This document shows, piece after piece, positions 34,494 to 42,505 of a DNA stretch of 64,000 nt. The notes below the pieces were generated by a model. That model saw nothing but the letters and a program-made list of their open reading frames with translations. It had not been told where the DNA came from and made no database searches. How positions within the stretch are numbered: position 1 is the stretch's first letter; each line of letters opens with the position of its first letter. The translations under genes and the position numbers were made by a program. The stretch is taken from NCBI GenBank assembly GCA_030158285.1, contig JAOATF010000008.1, forward strand, positions 1 to 64,000, in the 5' to 3' direction. Source of the DNA: Hyphomonadaceae bacterium (GTDB lineage: Bacteria > Pseudomonadota > Alphaproteobacteria > Caulobacterales > Hyphomonadaceae).

Positions 34494-35849
34494 ATGGGGA
34501 TCAGTTCAACAGATTGGTTGTTTGCATCGCTGGCTCTCCGCGAAACACCGGAGACGGTCGCCAAGCATGTTGCCGAGGCGCTCGGACCCGACGCGCCCGG
34601 ACCGGTGCGAAGGCTGGCGCTCAGCGTTTCACGAGGGAGTATCAGCGCGCGGATAGGCTGGTCGTCGATGTCGACCCGGTTTCGTGGCGCTGATCCGATG
34701 GATCGGCAGGTGGCCAAAGCCCGTGAACTGGCCAGCGTGTTTCTCGATGCCCGCCTGCCGGGCAGCGATGATGTCGACGAACTCGAAGGCTTTATCGACA
34801 GCTTCAACGCGCTGATCGGAAAGGGACGCGGCCAGGGAAGCTTTCGCTATGGCCGGCTGAACCGGGCGACCCGCGCGGAGTTCGGCTTGCAGCTGTCCCG
34901 GCGGCGCTACGACAAACTGTTCCGCATGGCGGCGCGGCTTGAGAAGCGGATCAAGGCGTACAAGGAAGCGATCAGGAAAAACGGGTTGGTGCTGATCGCG
35001 AAGGCCGGGCTGGTTGAGGACATTCGCCGTGAGGATCTGGCTGACCGGCCGTGGACGGCCTCATTCGTGGCTTACTACACCGCGAGGCTGAAGCTCCGAA
35101 GCGAGTTCACAATCCAGGGCCAGCAGCGGGCATTCGACGAGTTGAGCCAGCGCCTGCTCAAGGGATGCGACAAGCACGAGGACGCCAACTGGTTCGCCAT
35201 CGCGCACGTTTTTCCGCGCGCGGATGTTCTGGTGAAGCTTACGGACGAGCAGAAGGGCATGCTGCTGGGCCGCTGGTTCGGCGTGCTTCACAAGACCGCG
35301 GACAGGCTACGCGTTGCGTTTGAAAGATCGCGCATTGACCTGGAGACGATGATCGTCAAGCGCGGCGATGACTCCTCGACATGGAACACGTTTGCAGGGG
35401 CGTGGAACCGGGCGCGGGATCACTGGATCGCGTTGATCGTCGCGCTGGGCATGGAGCGAACCTTCGAGGCGATGCTTCCGGGCAAGGTGATGCGGTTGAT
35501 GGCGGCGGACGTGGCCGCGTGGCACCGCATCAGTGGCGGCGGCATCCACCCCGACACCTTGATCTGGCGGGATTTGCCCAAGCCATGGCTGGTGCTGACG
35601 GGCCATGCCTACTGCAACCTCGACCTTGTCGAGTTGGCGTGCGCAAAGCACGGCGTTGCAACGAAGGACTCCGGATGGTGCGTGCCAAGGCCGCGAACGG
35701 CTGTCGCGGCGTATAGGCCGACGCCCGAGCTGGTGCACGGCGTAGCCGTCGAAAATCCCTACTTTGCATCGTTTCTGCGAAAGCTGGGCGCGTTCAGCGG
35801 CAGGGAGCTGAAGCTGGAGCATCTTCAGGAACTTCTGGAACCGTCTTGA
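34494..35849 (+). CDS. Conserved hypothetical protein (451 aa)
   Basis: A soluble, helix-rich protein. The N-terminal half is rich in Arg/Lys (RRRYDKLFRMAARLEKRIKAY). The C-terminal half contains WNTFAGAWNRARDHW, PGKVMRLMAADVAAWHR, GGGIHPDTLIWRDLP, SGWCVPRPR and FRPTPELVHGVAV-like segments that look like a conserved domain. It recalls large uncharacterised alphaproteobacterial proteins; no function can be given. It ends 34 nt before the unusual tRNA gene, on the same strand. Confidence 0.7.
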   Translation: MGISSTDWLFASLALRETPETVAKHVAEALGPDAPGPVRRLALSVSRGSISARIGWSSMSTRFRGADPMDRQVAKARELASVFLDARLPGSDDVDELEGFIDSFNALIGKGRGQGSFRYGRLNRATRAEFGLQLSRRRYDKLFRMAARLEKRIKAYKEAIRKNGLVLIAKAGLVEDIRREDLADRPWTASFVAYYTARLKLRSEFTIQGQQRAFDELSQRLLKGCDKHEDANWFAIAHVFPRADVLVKLTDEQKGMLLGRWFGVLHKTADRLRVAFERSRIDLETMIVKRGDDSSTWNTFAGAWNRARDHWIALIVALGMERTFEAMLPGKVMRLMAADVAAWHRISGGGIHPDTLIWRDLPKPWLVLTGHAYCNLDLVELACAKHGVATKDSGWCVPRPRTAVAAYRPTPELVHGVAVENPYFASFLRKLGAFSGRELKLEHLQELLEPS

Positions 35850-35883
35850 CGCCGACATGCCCGGGGAGAGACGTTGGTCCCGT

Positions 35884-35956
35884 TCCCCGGTAGCTCAGTG
35901 GCAGAGCGGTCGGCTCTCGGACCGACTGGACGCTGGTTCGAGCCCAGCCCGGGGAA
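35884..35956 (+). tRNA. tRNA-Asn-derived tRNA with an 8-nt anticodon loop (decoding uncertain)
   Basis: All arms are fully paired: acceptor TCCCCGG/CCGGGGA, D arm GCTC/GAGC, anticodon stem GTCGG/CCGAC, 5-nt variable loop and T arm GCTGG-TTCGAGC-CCAGC. The body resembles alphaproteobacterial tRNA-Asn (U1-A72 pair, TCCCCGGTAGCTCAG start). The anticodon loop is CTCTCGGA, eight nucleotides instead of CTGTTAA, and the discriminator is A rather than G. Depending on the register the anticodon could read as CTC (Glu), TCG (Arg), CGG (Pro) or a quadruplet. CCA is not encoded. It sits between convergent gene ends, 34 nt after a plus-strand gene. Confidence 0.8.
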
Positions 35957-35959
35957 CGC

Positions 35960-36964
35960 TCAGCCTTCGTACCACGCCGGCGTCGGCAGGCCTTTTTCCT
36001 TCAGGAAGGCGCCGTTGTAGAGCTTGGACAGGTAGCGGTTGCCATAGTCGCACAGGATGGTGACGACAGTGGAGCCCGGCCCGAGCTGCTTGGCCATGGC
36101 CATCGCGCCGACGATGTTGATGCCGGAAGAGCCGCCGAGGCACATGCCTTCGTCCTTCGTGAGGTCGAACAGCGTGCGCAGCGCTTCGGCATCCTCGATG
36201 CGCCAGGCGTCGTCGACCTGCACACCCTCGAGGTTGGCGGTGATGCGCGACTGGCCGATACCCTCGGTGATCGAGGTGCCTTCGGACTTCAGCTCGCCGG
36301 TCTTGTAATATGAGAACAGCGATGCGCCACCGGGGTCGGCGAGACCGATCTGGACTTTCTTGGAGCGCTCTTTCAGCGCCATCGACACGCCGCCGAGCGT
36401 GCCGCCGGAGCCGACAGCGCAGATGAAGCCATCGAGTTTGCCGCCGGTCTGCTCCCAGATCTCCGGGCCGGTGGACTCATAGTGCGCATTGCGGTTGGCG
36501 ACGTTGTCGAACTGGTTGGCCCAGACGGCGCCGTTGGGCTCGGTCTTCGCCATCTCGTCGGCGAGGCGCTGGGAGTATTTCACGTAGTGATTGGGGTTGG
36601 CGTAGGGGACCGCGTCCACCTCGACCAGTTTCGCGCCGAGGGAGCGGACGGCGTCCTTCTTCTCCTGGCTCTGGGTGCGCGGCATGACGATGACGGTGCG
36701 ATAGCCCAGCGCATTGCCCACGACGGCAAGGCCGATGCCCGTATTGCCGGCCGTGCCTTCGACGATGACGCCGCCCGGCTTCAGCTTGCCGGACTTCTCA
36801 GCGTCGCGGATCATGCCCAGCGCGGCGCGGTCTTTCACCGACTGGCCGGGGTTCAGGAACTCGGCCTTGCCATAGATATTGGCGCCGGTGAGTTCGGACG
36901 CTTTCCGCAGCTTGATCAGCGGGGTCCGGCCGATCGCCTCGATAACATTGCCGTATGCGCGCAT
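35960..36964 (-). CDS. cysK: Cysteine synthase A (O-acetylserine sulfhydrylase)
   Basis: The 334-residue PLP enzyme makes cysteine from O-acetylserine and sulfide. Motifs are IGRTPLIKL, the PLP lysine in GQSVKDRAAL, GTAGNTGIGLA, AVGSGGTLGG and GGSSGINIVGA. The start at 36964 places the usual N-terminus MRAYGNV; in-frame ATG 36976 is an alternative. The N-terminal PVKD/SVKD variant and C-terminal SxI segment also fit cystathionine beta-synthase-like relatives, so CysK is the best but not the only reading. Confidence 0.88.
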   Translation of the reverse strand: MRAYGNVIEAIGRTPLIKLRKASELTGANIYGKAEFLNPGQSVKDRAALGMIRDAEKSGKLKPGGVIVEGTAGNTGIGLAVVGNALGYRTVIVMPRTQSQEKKDAVRSLGAKLVEVDAVPYANPNHYVKYSQRLADEMAKTEPNGAVWANQFDNVANRNAHYESTGPEIWEQTGGKLDGFICAVGSGGTLGGVSMALKERSKKVQIGLADPGGASLFSYYKTGELKSEGTSITEGIGQSRITANLEGVQVDDAWRIEDAEALRTLFDLTKDEGMCLGGSSGINIVGAMAMAKQLGPGSTVVTILCDYGNRYLSKLYNGAFLKEKGLPTPAWYEG

Positions 36965-37134
36965 GGATCGTCCCATTCTTCCCGGGTCATTGGAGGCTCC
37001 GGACGGTTTCCGGGAAGCCCCTATCACCTAGGGAGATTGGGGGAATGGATCAACCACAGCCGCAAGAACATTGGCCCTGATCCGATACGGGCGCCGATGC
37101 GTAATCACAGCATTCGAGCCCCGTGCGGACCCCG

Positions 37135-37743
37135 ATGACGCTGCAGGACAACGCATACGCCGCCTTCATGCTGGATCATGCGGCCGGACGCCTGCCGCCG
37201 GCGGAATCGCTGGTGGCTGACCTGCACACGGCGCTGTCGCCCCTTGGCGGGCAGCTTGCCCGTATTCTGGACAGTACGGGCGGGGCTTTTCTGGAATCCG
37301 TCGCGCCTGACTCCATCGCTGTGGGGCCTATGGATCCGGGTGCGCAGGACGCGCCAGACGCGATCCCCCCCTCGCGGCTGGCGCAATACCTTGAGCGTGA
37401 CCTGCTGGCGCTGAAATGGCGGCGGGACATTGTGGGCGTGCCGACCCTGCGCACCGATACGCCGATGGCGCGCCTGCTGCGGCTGGACCCGGGCGAGCGT
37501 GCGCCCGGGCATTGCCACGGCCGGCGGGATGTCACCGTCGTGCTGCAGGGCGCCTATGCGGACGAGTACGGCGTCTATGAGAAGGGCGATCTTGCTTTTG
37601 CGATGCCGGGCCTGCGGCACCAACCGCGGGCGATCGGCGTTGAACCCTGCGTGTGCATGGTCGCGACAGAGCGCGGCCGGCCTGTGCGCGGGTTGCTGGG
37701 TCTTATCGGGATAGGCGTCGGGAAGCTGGAGGAACGACCATGA
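37135..37743 (+). CDS. ChrR-like cupin (anti-sigma type) protein
   Basis: The 202-residue product matches the ChrR family: an N-terminal helical region (FMLDHAAGRLPPAESLVADLH) and a C-terminal cupin with candidate zinc ligands in HCHGRRDVTVVLQG and the closing GDLAFAMPGLRHQP. ChrR proteins bind a sigma-E-type factor and release it under singlet-oxygen stress. No sigma-factor gene is adjacent, so this is either an orphan anti-sigma factor or a cupin of another role. GTG 37123 is an alternative start. It overlaps the next gene by 4 nt. Confidence 0.75.
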   Translation: MTLQDNAYAAFMLDHAAGRLPPAESLVADLHTALSPLGGQLARILDSTGGAFLESVAPDSIAVGPMDPGAQDAPDAIPPSRLAQYLERDLLALKWRRDIVGVPTLRTDTPMARLLRLDPGERAPGHCHGRRDVTVVLQGAYADEYGVYEKGDLAFAMPGLRHQPRAIGVEPCVCMVATERGRPVRGLLGLIGIGVGKLEERP

Positions 37744-38390
37744 GATTTCTCGTGATGATCGCCGCCGTGACGCTCGCGCCGATGCAGGCGATGGCGCAGC
37801 CGTGGCAACCGGCCAATGGCGACAAGCTGGAGTTCGACGTGCTGCGCGATGGCGGCGAGTTCGGATCGCACATCGTGAAGTTCTCGCGCGAAGGCGACAC
37901 GCTGACGGTGGACACGGATGTGGTGCTGAAGGTCGCCTTCGGTCCGATCACGCTGTTCGATTACAGCCACGACGTAACCGAGAAGTATGTCGGCGACCGG
38001 CTGACCTGGGTCGGCTCGCGCACCAAGAAGGACGGAAAGTGGAAGACGCTCTCCGCGCAGGCGGGCGAGGGCGGGCTGAAAGTTGAAGGCTCGAAGTTCA
38101 AGGGCCTGCTGCCCGGCAAGGTGATCCCGTCGACGCACTGGAATCGCGATGAGATGACATTGCCCACGATGTTCTCCACCGAGACAGGCGAGATGCTGCC
38201 GATCAAGGTGAAGGATCGCGGCGTCGAGAACATCAAGGCCGGCGGCAAGACGATCAGTGCACGACGCTTCGATGTCGATTCAGAGATCGACGCGAGCTTC
38301 TGGTATGACGATCAGGGCCGCTGGGTGAAATGCGCATTCGAGACGCAAGGCTCGAAGATCGACTACGTGTTGCGCAAGTTGCCGGACTGA
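37740..38390 (+). CDS. DUF6134-like secreted protein
   Basis: The 216-residue product has a signal peptide (MQAMAQ, about residue 20) and a beta-rich domain: GDKLEFDVLRDGGEFGSHIVKF, FDYSHDVTEKYVGDRLTW, and C-terminal DASFWYDDQGRWVKCAFETQGSKIDYVL. This matches periplasmic DUF6134 proteins (distantly DUF3108-like) of unknown function. Its ATG overlaps the stop of the ChrR-like gene, so it may be a target or partner in the same response. Confidence 0.75.
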   Translation: MRFLVMIAAVTLAPMQAMAQPWQPANGDKLEFDVLRDGGEFGSHIVKFSREGDTLTVDTDVVLKVAFGPITLFDYSHDVTEKYVGDRLTWVGSRTKKDGKWKTLSAQAGEGGLKVEGSKFKGLLPGKVIPSTHWNRDEMTLPTMFSTETGEMLPIKVKDRGVENIKAGGKTISARRFDVDSEIDASFWYDDQGRWVKCAFETQGSKIDYVLRKLPD

Positions 38391-38418
38391 TTTTCGGCCA
38401 GTGGCCACGCCGTCACAA

Positions 38419-38454
38419 CGCGCGGCGGAGCAATGCGCCGCGCGCTTGCGTTTT
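38419..38454 (+). terminator. Terminator between convergent genes
   Basis: A 9-bp GC-only stem (38419-38427 with 38436-38444) is followed within 6 nt by tttt. It lies between the DUF6134 gene and the convergent guanidinium exporter gene and could serve both. Confidence 0.7.
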
Positions 38455-38458
38455 GTGC

Positions 38459-38779
38459 TTAAGCGTCGCTGGCCAGCTTGAGGCCGATCATGCCGGTAAG
38501 GATCAGCAGCGCCGATCCCACGCGCATGATGGTGGCGGCTTCTCCCAGCACCACGATGCCGAGGATGAAAGCGCCGATGGCGCCGATGCCTGTCCAGATC
38601 GCGTAGGCGGTGCCGAGCGGAAGCTCCTTCATCGCCAGCGAGAGAACCCAGAAGCTGGCGATCATCGCAACGATGGCGACGGTCGCCTCGACGGGTTTCG
38701 ACAGGCCGTCCGAGATTTTCAGCATGTAGGCCCAGAGGACTTCGAGAAGTCCGGCAACGCCGAGAAATAGCCAGGCCAT
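38459..38779 (-). CDS. gdx: SMR-family guanidinium exporter (Gdx/SugE)
   Basis: The 106-residue product is a four-helix small multidrug resistance protein. The N-terminal MAWLFLGVAGLLEVLWAYMLK contains the essential glutamate (Glu13), and GTAYAIWTGIGAIGAFILG is the family motif. The SugE/Gdx branch exports guanidinium in exchange for protons. This assignment is strongly supported by the guanidine-II riboswitch directly upstream. Confidence 0.9.
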   Translation of the reverse strand: MAWLFLGVAGLLEVLWAYMLKISDGLSKPVEATVAIVAMIASFWVLSLAMKELPLGTAYAIWTGIGAIGAFILGIVVLGEAATIMRVGSALLILTGMIGLKLASDA

Positions 38780-38798
38780 GATGGCCCTCCATCAAAGG

Positions 38799-38842
38799 TC
38801 GGGCCGTCCCGAATGTTTGCCCGTATGGGGGAGGTCGTCCTC
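38799..38842 (-). promoter_or_regulatory. Guanidine-II (mini-ykkC) riboswitch
   Basis: Read on the minus strand, two small hairpins have the diagnostic ACGR tetraloops: GAGG-ACGA-CCTC (38842-38831) and CGGG-ACGG-CCCG (38811-38800, extendable by a T-A pair). They are separated by 18-19 nt, and the second ends 20 nt before the exporter ATG, next to its GGAGG ribosome site. The class senses guanidinium and frees the ribosome site when the ligand is bound. Confidence 0.88.
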
Positions 38843-38903
38843 GCGAGAGGGATTTGGGACAGGGGAGGCGCCGGGTCAATAGGACCTGGAGGCGCAGCTT
38901 ACG

Positions 38904-39299
38904 CTAACTGCCGCCCCAGATGCGGTGTTCGACCTGTGTGGGCTGGCCGTCGATCAGCGTGATATCCCAGAGGCAGTAGGTGTCGTACTCGCCTTCGTTG
39001 AGGCTGAGCACGAGGCGGCCTGATGTATCGGCGAACACGCGGATGAGGCTCCACGCGTCGCGCGAGCGGGGCGTGCCCTTGTAACGGGCGATCCAGCCTT
39101 GCTCCGCTGCGGGGAGGGCTGCGTCGTAGAGCGCATCGATTTTGGAGAGCGCAGCTTCAACATGTGCGAGGGCGGCCGGGTGCGCATTCCCGTCATCGTC
39201 CGTGGGAACGGCGACGTCGAACTGGCCGAGGCGGTCCGTCGTGTGAAACCGCCAGCGTATGCTGCCCAGTTCGAGGGAGAAGGTTTCGGAGTCGAACAT
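38904..39299 (-). CDS. Hypothetical protein (131 aa)
   Basis: A soluble acidic 131-residue product with segments FDSETFSLELGSIRWRFHTTD, YDAALPAAEQGWIARYKGTPRSRD and VLSLNEGEYDTYCLWDITLIDG. No family was recognised. It is transcribed divergently from recO, 88 nt away, and upstream of the riboswitch-controlled exporter gene. Confidence 0.65.
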   Translation of the reverse strand: MFDSETFSLELGSIRWRFHTTDRLGQFDVAVPTDDDGNAHPAALAHVEAALSKIDALYDAALPAAEQGWIARYKGTPRSRDAWSLIRVFADTSGRLVLSLNEGEYDTYCLWDITLIDGQPTQVEHRIWGGS

Positions 39300-39387
39300 G
39301 GGCGGATGGTGCTCGTCCTCGCGGGATTTGCAATGCCCCCCGCGTTCAACACTTTGACTTGTGCGCTGATGCGCCTATCCCTCCGCC

Positions 39388-40128
39388 ATGGCCGAATGGA
39401 CGGACCGGGCGATATCGCTGGGCTTGAGGCGCTTCGGGGAAACCGGGGCGATCCTCGAAGTGTTCGCACGCGAGCATGGGCGCAGGCGGGCGATGGTCTA
39501 TGGCGGATCAAGCCAGACCAAGCGCGGGCCGATGCAAGTGGGCAACACGCTGCTGGTGACGTGGAGAGGCGGGCAGGAAAGCCTCGGCTTCTTCACGGCG
39601 GAAACCCAGAGCGAGCGCGCGGCGCGCTACATGTCGGACGCGGCGTCGCTGTCGGCGCTGTCTGCGCTGTCGGAACTGCTGGCGACTGCGCTCCCCGAGG
39701 GCGAGGCGAAGCCCGGGCTGTTCGACGCAGCAGAGGCCGTGCTCGACATGCTGGGCGAGCCGGAAATCTGGCCGGCGCTGTTCGTGCGCTGGGAACTCGG
39801 CCTGCTGTCGATGCTGGGCTACGGCCTCGATCTCAGCGCGTGCGCCGTTTCGGGGTCGAACGATGGTCTGACCCATGTGAGCCCTAAGTCGGGCCGCGCG
39901 GTGCGGGGGTCGGAAGCGGGCGCGTATCTCGACAGGCTTCTGCCGCTGCCGCAGTTCCTTGTGGATGCAACGGCGCCGGCGAGCCCTGTGGATATCCACA
40001 ATGGCTTCCGCCTTACAGGACATTTCCTTGCCGAGCGGCTGTTTTCCGATCTTAACCGGGCGGCGCCGGAAGCGCGCTACCTGATGATTGACCGGCTGGA
40101 GCGCGCAGGGCGACTCTCGCCGAGCTGA
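39388..40128 (+). CDS. recO: DNA repair protein RecO
   Basis: The 246-residue product matches RecO, which loads RecA with RecR on gapped single-strand DNA. The N-terminal OB-fold is AISLGLRRFGETGAILEVFAREHGRRRAMVYGG; the helical part contains GLLSMLGYGLDLSACAVSG (zinc-site region largely lost, as in many alphaproteobacteria) and GHFLAERLF. It precedes parC by 24 nt and is probably co-transcribed. Confidence 0.94.
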   Translation: MAEWTDRAISLGLRRFGETGAILEVFAREHGRRRAMVYGGSSQTKRGPMQVGNTLLVTWRGGQESLGFFTAETQSERAARYMSDAASLSALSALSELLATALPEGEAKPGLFDAAEAVLDMLGEPEIWPALFVRWELGLLSMLGYGLDLSACAVSGSNDGLTHVSPKSGRAVRGSEAGAYLDRLLPLPQFLVDATAPASPVDIHNGFRLTGHFLAERLFSDLNRAAPEARYLMIDRLERAGRLSPS

Positions 40129-40152
40129 TTCGAGACTTCCCAGGACCTAGTA

Positions 40153-42399
40153 ATGTCGAAGAACAACACGATCGATCCGTCGGACAATGGCGGGGAGATC
40201 ATCGAAGAGCCGATGAATGAGGCGCTGTCGAAGCGCTATCTCGCCTATGCCCTGTCCACGATCACGTCGCGGGCGCTGCCTGATGCACGGGATGGCCTGA
40301 AGCCGGTTCACCGGCGCGTGCTGTATTCGATGGCCCAGCTGGGACTGAACCCGCAGGGCGGGCACCGGAAGTCGGCCACCGTGGTCGGTGAAGTCATCGG
40401 TAAGTATCACCCGCACGGCGACCAATCGATCTATGACGCGATGGTGCGCCTCGCGCAGGATTTCGCGACGCGTGCGCCGCTGGTGGATGGCCAGGGCAAC
40501 TTCGGCAACATCGATGGCGATGCGGCCGCCGCCTTCCGTTATACCGAGGCGAAGCTGACCCCCGCGGCGATGCTGCTGCTGGAAGGGCTCGACGACGACG
40601 CGGTGGATTTCCGCGAGACCTATGACGGCACGCACAAGGAGCCGGTGGTTCTCGCGTCGGGCTTCCCGAATCTGCTGGTCAACGGATCCTCGGGCATCGC
40701 CGTGGGCATGGCGACGTCGATCCCGCCGCACAACCCGGCCGAGTGCATCGATGCTGCGATCCACCTGCTGGATCATCCGAAGTCGACGGTCGACGACCTG
40801 ATCAAGATCGTGCGCGGTCCGGACTTCCCGACGGGCGGCGTGGTTGTCGAGACGCCGGAAGGCCTGCGCGAAGTCTATGCGACGGGGCGGGGCGGCGTGC
40901 GCGTGCAGGCCAAGTGGACCAAGGAAGACCTTGGCCGCGGCATGTGGCGCGTGATCGTCACCGAGATCCCGTACCAGGTGCAGAAGTCCAAGCTGATGGA
41001 ACGGCTGGCGGAGCTGATCGAGACGAAGAAGGCGCCGCTGCTCGAAGACGCGATGGACGAGTCCACCGAGGATGTCCGTATCGTGCTGACGCCGAAGTCG
41101 CGCACCGTTGAGGCCGATGTGCTGATGGCCTCGCTGTTCCGCCAGTGCGAGCTGGAGACGCGCTTCCCGGTCAACATGAACGTGCTCGACCATGGCGTGC
41201 CGCGCGTGATGGGGCTGCGCGACCTGCTCAATGCGTATCTCGATCACCGCCGTGAAGTGATCGTGCGCCGGGCGAAGCACCGCCTCGGCAAGATCGAACA
41301 TCGCCTCGAAGTGTTGGATGGCTTGCTGAAAGCCTATCTCAACATCGACGAAGTGATCCGGATCATCCGTCAGGAGGACGATCCGAAAGCCGTGATGATG
41401 AAGAAGTTCCGCCTGAGCGATATTCAGGTGGAAGCGATCCTCAACATGCGCCTGCGTGCGTTGCGCAAGCTCGAAGAGATCGAGATCAAGCGCGAGCACA
41501 AGGAACTGTCCGAAGAGAAGCGCGAGATCGAGGCGCTGCTGGCCTCGACCGGCCGCCAGTGGACCGAGGTGAAGCGCCAGCTGAAAGCCGCGCGCGAAGT
41601 CTTCGATCCGGGCAAGAAGCTGGGCAAGCGCCGCTCGAAGTTCGACGTGGCGAAAGAGATCGACACGGAAGCCGCCCTCGAGGCGCTGATCGTGAAAGAG
41701 CCGGTGACGGTTGTTCTCTCCAGCATGGGCTGGATCCGCGCGCTCAAGGGCCACAACCAGAAGCTGGAAGACCTGAAGTTCAAAGAGGGCGATGAGCTGG
41801 CCCTGTCGCTGGAATGCCAGACGACGGACAAGGTTGTGCTGATGGCGTCCGGCGGCCGCGCCTTCACCATCGGCGCGGACAAGTTGCCGGGCGGACGTGG
41901 GCATGGCGAGCCGATCCGCCTCAACCTCGAAGTACCGGAATCCGAAACCATCCTCGAAATGCTGATCCCGCAGGACAAGGCGCGGCGCATCGTGGCGTCG
42001 AGCAAGGGCTATGGCTTCATCGTGCAGGACGCCGAGCTGATCTCCTCGACCCGCAAGGGCAAGATCGTCCTCAATGTCGGCCCGAAGGAAGTGATGGCAG
42101 CCTGCGTGAAGGTGGAAGGCGATCTCACCGCCTCCATCGGCAAGAACCGCAAGCTGGTGATCTTCAAGACCGACGAGCTCCCGGAAATGGCGCGCGGCAA
42201 GGGCGTGAAGATCCAGTCCTTCGGCGATGGCGGCCTCGTCGACATCAAGACGTTCGCAAAAGCCGACGGCCTCACCTGGATCGACACGGCAGGACGCCAG
42301 CAATCAGCCGACGACTGGAAAGACTGGATGGGCAAACGCGCCCAATCCGGCCGCCTAGCGCCGCGCGGGTTCAACAAGAACGGGAAGTTCGTGGGGTAA
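40153..42399 (+). CDS. parC: DNA topoisomerase IV subunit A
   Basis: The 748-residue product is ParC, which decatenates daughter chromosomes with ParE. The N-terminal breakage domain has [38 protein letters not shown] and the catalytic Tyr130 in [11 protein letters not shown] coiled-coil and a C-terminal beta-pinwheel follow. The residue equivalent to E. coli Ser80 is Gln91, as usual in alphaproteobacterial ParC. A hairpin follows the stop. Confidence 0.97.
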   Translation: MSKNNTIDPSDNGGEIIEEPMNEALSKRYLAYALSTITSRALPDARDGLKPVHRRVLYSMAQLGLNPQGGHRKSATVVGEVIGKYHPHGDQSIYDAMVRLAQDFATRAPLVDGQGNFGNIDGDAAAAFRYTEAKLTPAAMLLLEGLDDDAVDFRETYDGTHKEPVVLASGFPNLLVNGSSGIAVGMATSIPPHNPAECIDAAIHLLDHPKSTVDDLIKIVRGPDFPTGGVVVETPEGLREVYATGRGGVRVQAKWTKEDLGRGMWRVIVTEIPYQVQKSKLMERLAELIETKKAPLLEDAMDESTEDVRIVLTPKSRTVEADVLMASLFRQCELETRFPVNMNVLDHGVPRVMGLRDLLNAYLDHRREVIVRRAKHRLGKIEHRLEVLDGLLKAYLNIDEVIRIIRQEDDPKAVMMKKFRLSDIQVEAILNMRLRALRKLEEIEIKREHKELSEEKREIEALLASTGRQWTEVKRQLKAAREVFDPGKKLGKRRSKFDVAKEIDTEAALEALIVKEPVTVVLSSMGWIRALKGHNQKLEDLKFKEGDELALSLECQTTDKVVLMASGGRAFTIGADKLPGGRGHGEPIRLNLEVPESETILEMLIPQDKARRIVASSKGYGFIVQDAELISSTRKGKIVLNVGPKEVMAACVKVEGDLTASIGKNRKLVIFKTDELPEMARGKGVKIQSFGDGGLVDIKTFAKADGLTWIDTAGRQQSADDWKDWMGKRAQSGRLAPRGFNKNGKFVG

Positions 42400-42407
42400 G
42401 GAGATGG

Positions 42408-42425
42408 TCTCGGGCTTGCCCGAGA
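42408..42425 (+). terminator. Hairpin after parC
   Basis: An 8-bp perfect stem (42408-42415 and 42418-42425) with a tt loop starts 9 nt after the parC stop; flanking gagat/atctc can extend it. The downstream side is AT-rich but lacks a clear T run. Confidence 0.45.
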
Positions 42426-42505
42426 ATATCTCTGCCTTCCCTAGAGGCGCCGATTGTTGCTGCAGCGCACGCTGACCTAACCTGCACGTAAAGCGGGAGG
42501 CCAAC

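Noticed and set aside
35884..35956. Simple assignment as tRNA-Glu(CTC)
   Set aside because: The body has tRNA-Asn features (U1-A72) and the anticodon loop has eight nucleotides, so no single anticodon register is secure.
40147..42303. 718-codon open frame antisense to parC
   Set aside because: It mirrors parC codon structure, is His/Arg-rich as expected for antisense of GC-rich genes and has no ribosome site or domain.
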